In this document: in pieces, positions 51,365 to 61,200 of the stretch
Layout: every line of letters begins with the position of its first letter
How positions within the stretch are numbered: position 1 is the stretch's first letter
Origin: Tropicimonas marinistellae
GTDB lineage: Bacteria > Pseudomonadota > Alphaproteobacteria > Rhodobacterales > Rhodobacteraceae
Reading direction: 5' to 3'
DNA: 64,000 nucleotides
Assembly: GCF_001509585.1 (NCBI RefSeq)
Contig: NZ_LNCI01000005.1
Location: 62,001-126,000, forward strand
Position numbers and translations under genes: made by a program
Notes under the pieces: generated by a model
What the model was told of the DNA's origin: nothing
Databases searched by the model: none
What the model saw: the letters and a program-made list of their open reading frames with translations, nothing else

Positions 51365-53026
51365 ATGCTGCACATCCCATTCTGGAAACGCCTCCTGATC
51401 TGGGGCGTTACGGCCGTGATTCTCTTCATGGCGGTGCCCAACCTGTTTTATGGCCGGGTCGAACTTCACAATGACGCGGTCAAGACCATCGAGGCCGCCG
51501 GCGAGACGCCGGAGCTGGCCGCCGATGCCGCGGGCTGGCCGGGGTGGATGCCCTCGGGGTTGGTGAACCTCGGGCTCGACCTGCGGGGCGGCGCCTACCT
51601 GCTGGCGGACGTGCAGGTGGCCGATGTCTATGCCGACCGGCTGGACGGCATGTGGCCTGATGTGCGCGACGCGCTGCGCGAGGAGCGCGACACGGTGGGT
51701 GCGATCCGGCGGATCGACGGGCCGGCAGACGAATTGCACGTGCGGATTGCCAATCCCGACGGCATGGCGCGGGCGCTGGAGGTCGTGCGCGGGCTTGCCC
51801 GGCCGACGCTGAGCCTGACCGGGGTCGGCTCGAACGACATCGAGGTGGCCGGGCAGGGCGACGTGCTGATCGTGACCCTGTCGGAGGCCGAGAAGCGCGC
51901 CACCGACGACCGCACGGTGCAGCAGAGCGTGGAGATCGTGCGCCGCCGGGTCGACGAGGTGGGCACGCGGGAGCCCTCGATCCAGCGCCAGGGCGAATCC
52001 CGGATCGTGATCCAGGTGCCGGGCATCGGTTCGGCCGACGAACTCAAGAGCCTGATCGGGACGACGGCGAAGCTGACCTTTCACCCGGTGGTGAGCCGCA
52101 CCACTGACCCGGACGCCGACCCCGGTGCGCGGAACCTGCTGCTGCCGTCGATGGACGAGGAGGGCGTTTTCTACGTCGTCGAGCAGAGCCATGTGGTCTC
52201 CGGCGAGGAGTTGACCGACGCGCAGCCGAGTTTCGACCAGAACGGCCGGCCGGCAGTGAATTTCCGGTTCAACCCCACCGGCGCGCGGAAGTTCGGGGAT
52301 TACACGCGCGACAACATCGGCTCGCCTTTCGCCATCGTGCTCGACAACGAGGTGATTTCCGCCCCGGTCATCCAGGATCACATTCCGGGCGGCTCCGGGA
52401 TCATCACCGGCAATTTCACCGTCGAGGGCTCGAACGAGCTGGCCGTGCTGCTGCGCGCCGGTGCGCTGCCGGCGGAGATGATCTTCCTTCAGGAGCGGAC
52501 CATCGGCCCGGAACTCGGGCAGGATTCCATCGAGGCAGGCCGGATCGCCACCATCGTCGCCTTCGCGGCGGTGCTGGTCTTCATGTTCCTCAGCTACGGG
52601 CTCTTCGGGATCTTCGCCAATATCGCGCTGATCATCAACGTGGGGCTGATCTTCGGCCTGCTGTCGATCATCGGGGCCACGCTGACGCTGCCCGGTATCG
52701 CGGGGATCGTGCTGACGGTGGGGATGGCGGTGGACGCCAACGTGCTGGTCTTCGAACGCATCCGCGAGGAACTCAAGACGGCGCGCGGCCCCAGCCGGGC
52801 CATCGAGCTTGGCTACGAGAAGGCGCTCAGCGCCATTATCGACGCCAATATCACCACCTTCATCACCGCGGTGATCCTGTTTGCGCTCGGCTCCGGCCCG
52901 GTGCGCGGCTTCTCGGTGACGCTGGCGCTCGGGATCATCACCTCGGTCTTCACCGCGATCTACGTGACGCGGTTGATCATCGTGACCTGGTACGACCGCC
53001 GCCGGCCCAAGACAATCGAGGTCTGA
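51365..53026 (+). CDS. secD: Protein export membrane protein SecD
   Basis: 553 residues. The D1 motif GLDLRGGAYLL follows the first helix, and a large periplasmic P1 domain lies at about 110-370. Five helices contain GMAVDANVLVFERIREEL (D4), with the Asp of the proton path. It uses the proton gradient to pull exported chains into the periplasm. It lies one base before secF and 24 bases after yajC. Confidence 0.97.
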   Translation: MLHIPFWKRLLIWGVTAVILFMAVPNLFYGRVELHNDAVKTIEAAGETPELAADAAGWPGWMPSGLVNLGLDLRGGAYLLADVQVADVYADRLDGMWPDVRDALREERDTVGAIRRIDGPADELHVRIANPDGMARALEVVRGLARPTLSLTGVGSNDIEVAGQGDVLIVTLSEAEKRATDDRTVQQSVEIVRRRVDEVGTREPSIQRQGESRIVIQVPGIGSADELKSLIGTTAKLTFHPVVSRTTDPDADPGARNLLLPSMDEEGVFYVVEQSHVVSGEELTDAQPSFDQNGRPAVNFRFNPTGARKFGDYTRDNIGSPFAIVLDNEVISAPVIQDHIPGGSGIITGNFTVEGSNELAVLLRAGALPAEMIFLQERTIGPELGQDSIEAGRIATIVAFAAVLVFMFLSYGLFGIFANIALIINVGLIFGLLSIIGATLTLPGIAGIVLTVGMAVDANVLVFERIREELKTARGPSRAIELGYEKALSAIIDANITTFITAVILFALGSGPVRGFSVTLALGIITSVFTAIYVTRLIIVTWYDRRRPKTIEV

Positions 53027-53027
53027 G

Positions 53028-53996
53028 ATGCGCCTGAAACTCGTTCCCTCCGAAACCAAGTGGGATTTCTTCAAGTACGTGTCCGCCACTTTCGGCGCCT
53101 CGATGCTGGCGATGGTGGTCTCGGTGGTGCTGTTCTTCACCGTGGGGCTGAATTTCGGCATCGACTTCCTGGGCGGCACGACGATCCGCACCGAGAGTAC
53201 GAACGCCGTGGACGTGGGGGCCTATCGCCAGGCGCTCACGCCGCTGGACCTGGGCGATGTCTCGATCACCGAGGTGTTCGACGCGACCTTCGAGGAAGAT
53301 CAGAACGTCTCGCAGATCCGGATCCAGCAGCAGGAAGGCCACGAGGCGGTGACGCCGGAGACCATCCAGGCGATGGAGGCGGCGTTGCGGTCGGTGGACC
53401 CTGACATCACCTTCCCGTCGGTCGAGAGTGTCGGGCCGAAGGTGTCGGGCGAGCTGGTGCAGACGGCGATTCTCGCGGTGGTGCTCGCCATCGCGGCGGT
53501 GCTGTTCTACATCTGGCTGCGGTTCGAATGGCAGTTTTCGGTCGGCGCGGTCGTGGCGCTGATCCATGATATCACACTCACCATCGGCATTTTCTGCCTG
53601 CTGCAGATCCGTTTCGACCTGACCATCATCGCGGCGCTTCTGACCATCGTGGGCTATTCGCTCAACGACACGGTGGTCGTGTTCGACCGGGTGCGCGAAA
53701 ACCTGCGCCGCTACAAGAAACTCGATCTCAAGCAGGTCCTGAACCTGTCGATCAACGAAACCCTGAGCCGGACGGTCATGACCTCCGTGACCACGCTGAT
53801 CGCGCTGGTGTCGATGTATGTCCTGGGCGGCGACGTGATCCGGGGATTCGTCTTCGCGATGATCTGGGGCATCATCGTGGGTACCTATTCGTCGGTCTTC
53901 GTGGCCGCGCCGGTGCTGCTGCGCCTCGGGGTGAAGCGCGACTGGTCCAAGCCCAGCCAGGGCGGCGGCACGCAATTCGCAAACGTGGATGCCTGA
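53028..53996 (+). CDS. secF: Protein export membrane protein SecF
   Basis: 322 residues. The NFGIDFLGGTTIR motif follows the first helix, and the SecF signature VVVFDRVRENLRRYK and the SLSRTVMTSVTTL-like motif lie in the C-terminal helices. It pairs with SecD. The 3' end overlaps the TauE-like gene by eight bases, tying that gene to the operon. Confidence 0.97.
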   Translation: MRLKLVPSETKWDFFKYVSATFGASMLAMVVSVVLFFTVGLNFGIDFLGGTTIRTESTNAVDVGAYRQALTPLDLGDVSITEVFDATFEEDQNVSQIRIQQQEGHEAVTPETIQAMEAALRSVDPDITFPSVESVGPKVSGELVQTAILAVVLAIAAVLFYIWLRFEWQFSVGAVVALIHDITLTIGIFCLLQIRFDLTIIAALLTIVGYSLNDTVVVFDRVRENLRRYKKLDLKQVLNLSINETLSRTVMTSVTTLIALVSMYVLGGDVIRGFVFAMIWGIIVGTYSSVFVAAPVLLRLGVKRDWSKPSQGGGTQFANVDA

Positions 53997-54738
53997 GGCA
54001 TTGTCGGCCGCCCTGGCGCAGCCGGGGCTGGGCTGGCTCATGCTCATCATCGCGATTGGCGGCGTCGTACGGGGGTTTGCCGGGTTCGGCGTCGGGCTCG
54101 TCTTCATCCCGCTAGCCGCCACCATCCTGCCGCCGATCTGGGTTCTGGTGGCGATCACCGTGGCGGATATCGTCGGGGCGCTGCCGCTCGTCCCGCGCGC
54201 CTTGCGGGACGGCAGCGGGCAGGATGTTGGCGTGATGGCGCTCGGATGCGTCGTTGTCTTTCCCTTCGCGATCCTGTTGCTGGAACAGATCGATCCGGAC
54301 CTGTTCCGCCGCGTTGCCGCCGGCGTATCGCTCGGCTTGCTGACGATCCTGATCTCCGGCTGGCGCCATAGCATCACGTTCCGGCGGCCCGCGCTTGCTG
54401 GGATCGGCGGCGCGGCGGGGCTGATGGGCGGGCTGACGGGCCTGCCCGGGCCGCCGATGATCCTCGCCTTCATGAGCGGCCAGTACCGCCCCGAGCAGAT
54501 TCGCGGCAACACGATCCTGTTCCTGCTGTGTTACGCGGGGATACTGGTTGTCACCTATCAGCTGCGCGGCCTGCTCGACCCGACCGCTGTCGCCATCGGG
54601 CTGTTGCTCATCCCGCCCTATGTTGCCGGGAGCCTGCTGGGCACGTGGTTCTTTGACCCCGCGCGTGCGCGCCTGTATCGGTTGAGCGCCTACGGGATTA
54701 TCGCCGCCTCGGCGGTCCTGTCCCAGCTAGCCGGATGA
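53989..54738 (+). CDS. TauE/SafE family anion exporter
   Basis: 249 residues, eight hydrophobic helices. The GFAGFGVGLVFIPLAATILPP segment near the start and the GLTGLPGPPMIL segment in the middle are the two repeat signatures of the family. Relatives export sulfite, sulfoacetate or related anions; the substrate here is not known. It overlaps secF, which is usual in this order and does not imply a role in secretion. Confidence 0.88.
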   Translation: MPEALSAALAQPGLGWLMLIIAIGGVVRGFAGFGVGLVFIPLAATILPPIWVLVAITVADIVGALPLVPRALRDGSGQDVGVMALGCVVVFPFAILLLEQIDPDLFRRVAAGVSLGLLTILISGWRHSITFRRPALAGIGGAAGLMGGLTGLPGPPMILAFMSGQYRPEQIRGNTILFLLCYAGILVVTYQLRGLLDPTAVAIGLLLIPPYVAGSLLGTWFFDPARARLYRLSAYGIIAASAVLSQLAG

Positions 54739-54745
54739 GAGAGCC

Positions 54746-55099
54746 ATGGAACTGAGCGAAGTCACCTATCCCGATGCCGTCCCGTTCGAAGGATACGGGC
54801 CGGGCTTTTTCCGCATTGGCGGCCAGGTGCACGAGGGCAATGTGCTCGCGGTTTCACAATCGGTGCGCGGCTGGGGCGGGTTTGACGACTCCGCGTCCGT
54901 CGCCGCGCTGGCAGCAGAGATCGACGTCGTGCTGGTGGGAACGGGGGCGGAGACGGTCCATGCGCCGGCCGCCTTCCGGTCCGCGCTGGAGGCGGTGGGT
55001 ATTGGCGTGGAGGTCATGCCGACACCTTCGGCCTGCCGCACCTACAACGTGCTTCTCGGCGAGGGGCGGCGCGTCGCCGCGGCGGTGCTGGCGCTTTGA
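54746..55099 (+). CDS. Mth938-like domain protein
   Basis: 117 residues. The family core is visible: VLAVSQSVRGWGG, then DVVLVGTG near residue 55 and MPTPSACRTYNVLLGEGRRVAAAVLAL at the end. It is a small cytoplasmic fold, related to mitochondrial NDUFAF3 (complex I assembly), conserved after secDF in Rhodobacterales. Its biochemical function is unknown. Confidence 0.9.
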   Translation: MELSEVTYPDAVPFEGYGPGFFRIGGQVHEGNVLAVSQSVRGWGGFDDSASVAALAAEIDVVLVGTGAETVHAPAAFRSALEAVGIGVEVMPTPSACRTYNVLLGEGRRVAAAVLAL

Positions 55100-55197
55100 G
55101 CGGGAATCGCGGCCGGGAGACCGCCGACTGGCCGGCCGCCGCGCCGGGACGCGATGGCGCACTTTCTTCCCGGACGAGGCTGGGGTAAGGGCGGATC

Positions 55198-55818
55198 ATG
55201 GAGTTGCGTGTCGAGGATCTTGCCGTCGTGCGGGGCGGAATGCGGGTGCTGGAGGGCGTGTGCTTCCAGGTGCCTGCCGGTCGTGCGCTGGTTCTGCGGG
55301 GGCCGAACGGAATCGGCAAGACGACGCTTCTGCGCACGCTCGCGGGGCTGCAACTCTCCGATGGCGGAGAGATGACACCGGGGCCAGAGGCGATGGCCTA
55401 TGCCTCCCATGCCGATGGCAACAAGGCGACGCTGAGTGTCGAGGAGAACCTGACGTTCTGGGCGCGGCTTCACGGTATGCGGGAGGTCGAGGCGGCGTTG
55501 TCCGGGTTCAACCTCGCGTCCCTGCGGGAGCGGCCTGCGGGGAGCCTTTCTGCCGGGCAGAAACGGCGCCTCGGGCTGGCGCGGATGGCGGTGACCGGAC
55601 GCTCCATCTGGCTTCTGGACGAGCCCACGGTTTCGCTCGACGCCGATAGCGTGGCGCTCTTCGCGGCCTCTGTCCGGCAGCATCTTGCCGCCGGTGGCAG
55701 CGCCGTGATCGCGACGCACATCGACCTTGGGCTGGAGGGGGCCGAAGTGCTGAACCTTGCCCCCTACAAGGCCGCGCCGCCGGAGCAGGACCACGATTTT
55801 CACGAGGCGTTCCTGTGA
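55198..55818 (+). CDS. ccmA: Haem exporter ATP-binding protein CcmA
   Basis: 206 residues. Walker A GPNGIGKTT at about 37-45, signature LSAGQKRRLGLARM near 117 and Walker B IWLLDEPTVSLD near 137. It powers release of holo-CcmE from CcmC in the CcmABCD complex. Its stop overlaps the ccmB start. First of ccmABCDG. Confidence 0.96.
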   Translation: MELRVEDLAVVRGGMRVLEGVCFQVPAGRALVLRGPNGIGKTTLLRTLAGLQLSDGGEMTPGPEAMAYASHADGNKATLSVEENLTFWARLHGMREVEAALSGFNLASLRERPAGSLSAGQKRRLGLARMAVTGRSIWLLDEPTVSLDADSVALFAASVRQHLAAGGSAVIATHIDLGLEGAEVLNLAPYKAAPPEQDHDFHEAFL

Positions 55819-56471
55819 TCGGGCTGTTGAAACGCGACCTTGCGCTCTCGGTGCGGGCGGGCGGCGGTTTCGGGCTGGCGCTGGCGTTCTTCCTGATCGT
55901 GGTGACGCTGACGCCCTTTGCGGTCGGGCCGGAACCGGCAAAGCTGGCGACCATCGCGGCAGGTATCCTGTGGCTCGGGGCGTTGCTCTCCTGCCTGCTG
56001 TCGCTGGATCGCATCCTGGCGCTCGATTACGAGGACGGTGCGCTGGAACTGCTGGCCACCGCGCCGATCCCGATGGAGGGGGTGGCGGCGGTCAAGGCCT
56101 TCGCGCATTGGCTGACCACCGGCCTGCCGCTGACGCTTGCGGCCCCGGCGCTCGGGGTGCTGCTCAACCTGCCGGCGGGCGGGTATTTCTGGCTCACCCT
56201 GTCGCTTGCTATCGGCACGCCGGCGCTGTCGGTGGTCGGCACATTCGGCGCGGCGTTGACCGTCGGGCTCAAGCGCGGCGGGTTGCTGCTGTCGCTCATC
56301 GTGTTGCCGCTCTACGTGCCGACGCTGATCTTCGGGGCGGAGGTGGCGCGGCGCGGCGCGGAGGGCATGGCCCTGTCGTCGCCGCTGGCGCTGCTGGCGG
56401 GGATCACGCTTGCCACGGTCGCGCTGCTGCCCTTCGCGTCGGCTGCGGCAATCCGCATCAACCTGCGGTGA
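55815..56471 (+). CDS. ccmB: Haem exporter permease CcmB
   Basis: 218 residues with six membrane helices. Conserved EDGALELLATAPIPMEG loop near 74-90 and SLAIGTPALSVVGTFGAALTVGLKRGG in the middle. It starts in an ATG overlapping the ccmA end and is followed by a 55-base gap before ccmC. Confidence 0.95.
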   Translation: MIGLLKRDLALSVRAGGGFGLALAFFLIVVTLTPFAVGPEPAKLATIAAGILWLGALLSCLLSLDRILALDYEDGALELLATAPIPMEGVAAVKAFAHWLTTGLPLTLAAPALGVLLNLPAGGYFWLTLSLAIGTPALSVVGTFGAALTVGLKRGGLLLSLIVLPLYVPTLIFGAEVARRGAEGMALSSPLALLAGITLATVALLPFASAAAIRINLR

Positions 56472-56526
56472 AATCCTGCATGTAGGCTCGCTTGAGCAGA
56501 TCGAATCGAAAGACTAGGTAGCCCCC

Positions 56527-57255
56527 ATGTCACTCTGGGAATATGCGAACCCCCGCAAGTTCATGGCCCTGTCGGGCGCACTGCTGCCATTCGCGGTGGC
56601 GGGTACCGCGGCGGCGCTCGCAATCGGGTTGATCTGGGGGTACTTCTTCACGCCCGACGATTACCGGCAGGGGGCCACGGTCAAGATCATCTACATCCAT
56701 GTGCCGGCGGCCATGGTGGCGATCAACTGTTGGCTGATGATGCTGATCGCCTCGCTGGTGTGGCTCATCCGGCGGCACCACGTGAGCGCGCTCGCGGCGA
56801 AGGCGGCGGCCCCGATCGGTGCAACGATGACGGTGATCGCCCTAGCGACCGGCGCAATCTGGGGGCAACCGATGTGGGGCACCTGGTGGGCCTGGGACCC
56901 GCGGCTGACCTCGTTCCTGATCCTCTTCCTGTTCTACCTCGGGTACATGGCGCTGTGGGCCGCGGTGGAGAACCCGGACACGGCGGCGGAGCTGACCTCG
57001 GTTCTGTGCATCGTGGGATCGGTCTTCGCGGTACTCAGCCGCTACGCGCTGGTGTTCTGGAACCAGGGGCTGCATCAGGGCGCGTCGCTGTCGCTCGACA
57101 AGGAAGAGAACGTTTCGGACGTGTTCTATTGGCCGCTGCTGATCTCGATTGCCGGGTTCGTCGGGCTCTTCGTGACGCTGCTGCTGCTGCGTACGCGCAC
57201 CGAGGTGCGGGCGCGCCGCCTGAAGGCGTTGCTTGCGCGGGAGCGCATGGCATGA
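56527..57255 (+). CDS. ccmC: Haem-handling membrane protein CcmC
   Basis: 242 residues, six helices. The tryptophan-rich WWD loop MWGTWWAWDPRLTS (near 118-131) lies between the two conserved periplasmic histidines (KIIYIHVPAAM and the later LHQGASLSL). It loads haem onto CcmE. Its stop overlaps the ccmD start (ATGA). Confidence 0.96.
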   Translation: MSLWEYANPRKFMALSGALLPFAVAGTAAALAIGLIWGYFFTPDDYRQGATVKIIYIHVPAAMVAINCWLMMLIASLVWLIRRHHVSALAAKAAAPIGATMTVIALATGAIWGQPMWGTWWAWDPRLTSFLILFLFYLGYMALWAAVENPDTAAELTSVLCIVGSVFAVLSRYALVFWNQGLHQGASLSLDKEENVSDVFYWPLLISIAGFVGLFVTLLLLRTRTEVRARRLKALLARERMA

Positions 57256-57494
57256 TGCCGGACCTGGGAAAATACACCGTCGAAGTGCTGTCGGCCTATG
57301 CCGTGTCGCTGGGGCTGATTGCCGTGCTGGTGATCGTGTCGATCCGGCAGTCATCGCGGACACGTGCGTTGCTGCATGACGTGGAAGCGGCAAGACTGGC
57401 CGCAGCTACCGCCGCCGCCGCAGGCACCGACGCAGGCACTGACGCGGCAAACGGCGCTTCGGCGGAACCAAAGGAGACTGCGCAGAATGGCTAA
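57252..57494 (+). CDS. ccmD: Haem exporter small subunit CcmD
   Basis: 80 residues; ATG at 57252 overlaps the ccmC stop, with a second ATG directly after. MPDLGKYTVEVLSAYAVSLGLIAVLVI gives the conserved tyrosine-containing start and single membrane helix at about 17-33, and the following RQSSRTRALLHDVE is the usual cytoplasmic positive segment. It has a longer Ala/Thr-rich tail than E. coli CcmD (69). It stabilises CcmC-CcmE. The 3' end overlaps ccmG by eight bases. Confidence 0.92.
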   Translation: MMPDLGKYTVEVLSAYAVSLGLIAVLVIVSIRQSSRTRALLHDVEAARLAAATAAAAGTDAGTDAANGASAEPKETAQNG

Positions 57495-58035
57495 GGTGTC
57501 GCCCCTGATGATCCTACCGCCGGCGATCTTCCTCGCGGTGGCCGGGCTGTTTTACGCGGGGATGCTTCGGGAAGACCCGGATTCCCTGCCGACGGCGCTC
57601 AAGGGAAAACCGGCGCCGGCGATGCAGCTGGAGCCCTTTGCGGACCGCCCGTTGCTCGACGATGCGGCGCTTCGGAATGGCGAGGTGACGCTGGTCAACT
57701 TCTGGGCCAGCTGGTGCGCCCCGTGCCGCGCCGAGCATCCTCAGCTCATGCAATTGTCAGAGGAGGGGGTCCAGGTTCACGGTGTGAACTACAAGGATAC
57801 CGAGCCGAAGGCGCTTGGCTTCCTCGCCGGGCTGGGCGACCCATACGTTCTGTCGGGGGCCGATCCGGACGGGCGCACCGCCATCGACTGGGGCGTCTAC
57901 GGCAGCCCGGAGACCTTCGTGCTCGCCCCCGACGGAACCGTCGTGCTGCGGTTCGCCGGGCCGATCACGCCGTCGATCCTGGAAAACAAGATCCGGCCCG
58001 CGATGGCGGAGGCCGCCGCGATCGGTGGGAGTTGA
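57487..58035 (+). CDS. ccmG: Thioredoxin-like cytochrome c biogenesis protein CcmG/DsbE
   Basis: 182 residues from the ATG at 57487 inside the end of ccmD; the open frame upstream to 57364 is spurious. One membrane anchor at about 8-25, then a periplasmic thioredoxin fold with WCAPC (Cys77, Cys80) and the acidic GVNYKD site typical of CcmG. It reduces apocytochrome or CcmH disulfides. Last of ccmABCDG. Confidence 0.95.
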   Translation: MAKVSPLMILPPAIFLAVAGLFYAGMLREDPDSLPTALKGKPAPAMQLEPFADRPLLDDAALRNGEVTLVNFWASWCAPCRAEHPQLMQLSEEGVQVHGVNYKDTEPKALGFLAGLGDPYVLSGADPDGRTAIDWGVYGSPETFVLAPDGTVVLRFAGPITPSILENKIRPAMAEAAAIGGS

Positions 58036-58200
58036 CGGGAAGCCTCCGCAGGCGCGGAAGCGGCGCGTCGCCGGACGTGGCCAAGATTAAGAATATGGTA
58101 AACTCCCTTCGTTAACCAAAATCCGTAGAGCCACTGGGCTGCGACGGTGGGCCGGGCTTGCGCCAGCCGACCTCCCCCGACAGGTGAGAACGGACAGGGT

Positions 58201-61200
58201 ATGGCGAGTTTTCCGCAGACGCTGACAGACGGCAGCGGTTTCGTCTGGGACATGTGGAACGACGGGCGGATCGGCGACGGGACCAACGACGCCTTCGACT
58301 CCGGTTTCGACCTGTTCTACATGCCGTATGCCTATACCTATGCGACCTCGGAGAGCGGGCGGCAGATCACGATTTCCGGCGCATCGACGCAATCGGGTGC
58401 GACGATCGCCTTCGAGCGCAGCCTCTACGTCCCCACGTTGTCCGGCTGGGCGCGATACGTCGACACGGCGACCAATACCGGCGCCAGCGTTCAGACGGTC
58501 ACATTCTCCGTACGCACCGACCTGGGGTCGAACTACGCCACGGAGGTGGTTGCCACGTCATCGGGGGACGCGGCCTTCGGCACCGACGACACGACAATCG
58601 TCACCGACGACGGCGACGCGGCGGGCGATCCGATGGTCGGGATCGCATTCAGCGACGGAACGCGCGCGCCCGACTACACGCTTCTGAGCAACGACGACCT
58701 GATCTTCGAGTACACCGTGACGCTTGAACCGGGAGAGAGCGCCTCCATCGTCTATTTCGCCGTGCAATCCTACGACCTGTCGGAACTGCAATCGACGCTC
58801 GCCGTCCTCTCCGGCTCCTTGGCTTCGACGATGATGGTGGGCATCCCCGAGTCGCGCTTGTCGGGGATACTGAATTACACGTCGGGCATCGATGTCCCCA
58901 CGCTCTATCACGGCGACGACGAGGACGATTTGCTCTCCGGGACGTCTAGGGACGACACGTTTTACGCCTACGAGGGGAATGACCTGATCTTTGGCGCCGG
59001 GGGCAACGACCTGGTGGAGGCCGGTGACGGCGACGATTTCGTGGACGGTGGCGCGGGGGCCGACCAGATCGACGCAGGCGCCGGGAACGACGTGGTGATC
59101 GGCGGTGACGGACGTGACACGATTGTCGGTGGAAGTGGTGACGACACGCTACGCGGTGACGGCGGCGACGACGTTCTGACCGGGGGAGCAGGCGACGACA
59201 CCCTCATGGGGGATGCCGGGAACGATACGCTCACCGGGGGTGACAATGCCGACAGCCTCGTGGGCGGCGATGGCGACGACACGCTCGCGGGCGAGGCGGG
59301 AAACGACCTGCTTTCCGGCGGCGCGGGGGCGGACAGGCTCGATGGAGGCGACGGTACGGACCGCGTGAGCTACGCGGGTTCGGAAGACGGTGTCGAAATC
59401 GACCTTGCGGCGGGCACCGCGACCGGCGGAGATGCCGATGGCGACATCCTGATCCTGATCGAGGGACTTCTCGGCACCGCGTTCGACGACGTGCTGACCG
59501 GCAACGGGAGCGACAACTGGCTGCGGCCGGGCCACGGCGACGACAGCGTTGACGGCGGCGACGGGTTCGACAGGATCGATTACTCCGACGCCCCGGACGC
59601 CGTCACGGTGCAGGTCGGGGCGGCCTCGGCCACGCAGGACACGGGCGGATCCGGCAGCGATACGATCACCTCCATCGAGGGCGTGAGGGGCTCGCGGTTC
59701 GATGACGTCCTGACAGGCACCGCCGCCTACGAGTGGTTTCGCGGCGGAGCCGGCGCCGACAGGATCGTCAGCAACGGGGGCGGCGATCTGGTGCGCGGCA
59801 ATGGCGGCGACGACGAATTGTTCGGCGGAGACGGGGCGGAGACGCTCTGGGGTGGCTATGGCGACGACACGATCCACGCCGGTGCCGGAGCAGACCTGAT
59901 CATGGGCGACGCGGGCGACGACGTGGTCTTCGCCGGGGATGGCGACGACGAAGTGGATGGAAACGACGGTCAGGACACCATCGATGCCGGTGCCGGCATG
60001 GATGCGGTGTCTGGCGGCGCCGGAGACGATGCGTTGCAGGGCGGCGACGGGGACGACGCCCTGTCGGGCGACGACGGAGACGACGACCTGCGGGGCGGTG
60101 ACGGCAACGACACGGTAACGGGCGGCGACGGGAACGACTCGTTGCGAGGCGGCAATGGCGCCGACACACTGACCGGCGGCGACGGGCGGGACACGATCTT
60201 CGGCGGGGCCGACGACGACCGGGTGGAGGGCGGCGCCGGCGATGACACGGTCGACGCGGGCGAGGGCGCGAATGTTGTGATCGGCGGCAGCGGCGACGAT
60301 GTGATCGTGAGCGGTGCAGGCGACGACGACATCGACGGGGGGGCGGATGACGACACGATAGATGCCGGGGACGGGCGCAACGTCATCAAGGGCGGTTTCG
60401 GTGACGATTCCATCCTGTCCGGTTCCGGGGCCGATGACGTGGACGCCGGCGATGGCGCCGATGAGATCGATGCCGGGGACGGGGCCAACGAGATATCCGG
60501 CGGGTCGGGCGATGATCGAATCCGGAGCGGCGACGACGGTGACGTGATCGACGGCGGTTCCGGCGACGACGAGATTGACGCCGGCGGCGGTGACAACAAC
60601 GTGACGGGCGGTGCTGGCGCAGATGTCATCGACACGTCGGGCGGCGACGACAGTATCGCTGGCGGCGACGGGCACGACATCATACGCGCCGGCAGTGGTG
60701 CGAACGTGATCGGCGGCGGTGCGGGAGACGACCAGATCACGTCCGGCGCCGGCGACGACGAGGTGGATGCCGGCGATGGGAACGATAGGGTTTCTGCAGG
60801 GGGCGGCGCCAATTCCATCCTCGGGGGAAATGGCGACGACACGCTGATCACGGCTGCGGGTGACGATTCGATCAACGGGGGCTGGGGGAATGACGATATC
60901 CAGGCGGGTGACGGCAGGAACACCGTCTGGGCCGGGGCCGGTGTGGACCGCGTCATCTGCGGTATCGGCCGTGACTGGATCGACGGCGGCGAGGATGACG
61001 ATGTCATCGACGCTGGCGATGGCGACAACACGGTTCTGGGAGGCGCGGGAAACGACGAGATCGACACCGGCACGGGCAATGACGTGATCGATGGCGGCGG
61101 CGGAGACGACGTGATCCGCGCCGGCGATGGGACCAACGTGATCGGCGGTGGCGCGGGCGAAGACCGGATAACCACGGGCAGTGGCGACGACGATATCGAC

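Noticed and set aside
45995-53191. Long frames opposite mmuM-like, serS and yajC-secD genes (45995-48127, 47923-50028, 50855-53191)
   Set aside because: They span several well-identified genes and intergenic gaps on the other strand, and are explained by GC-rich third positions.
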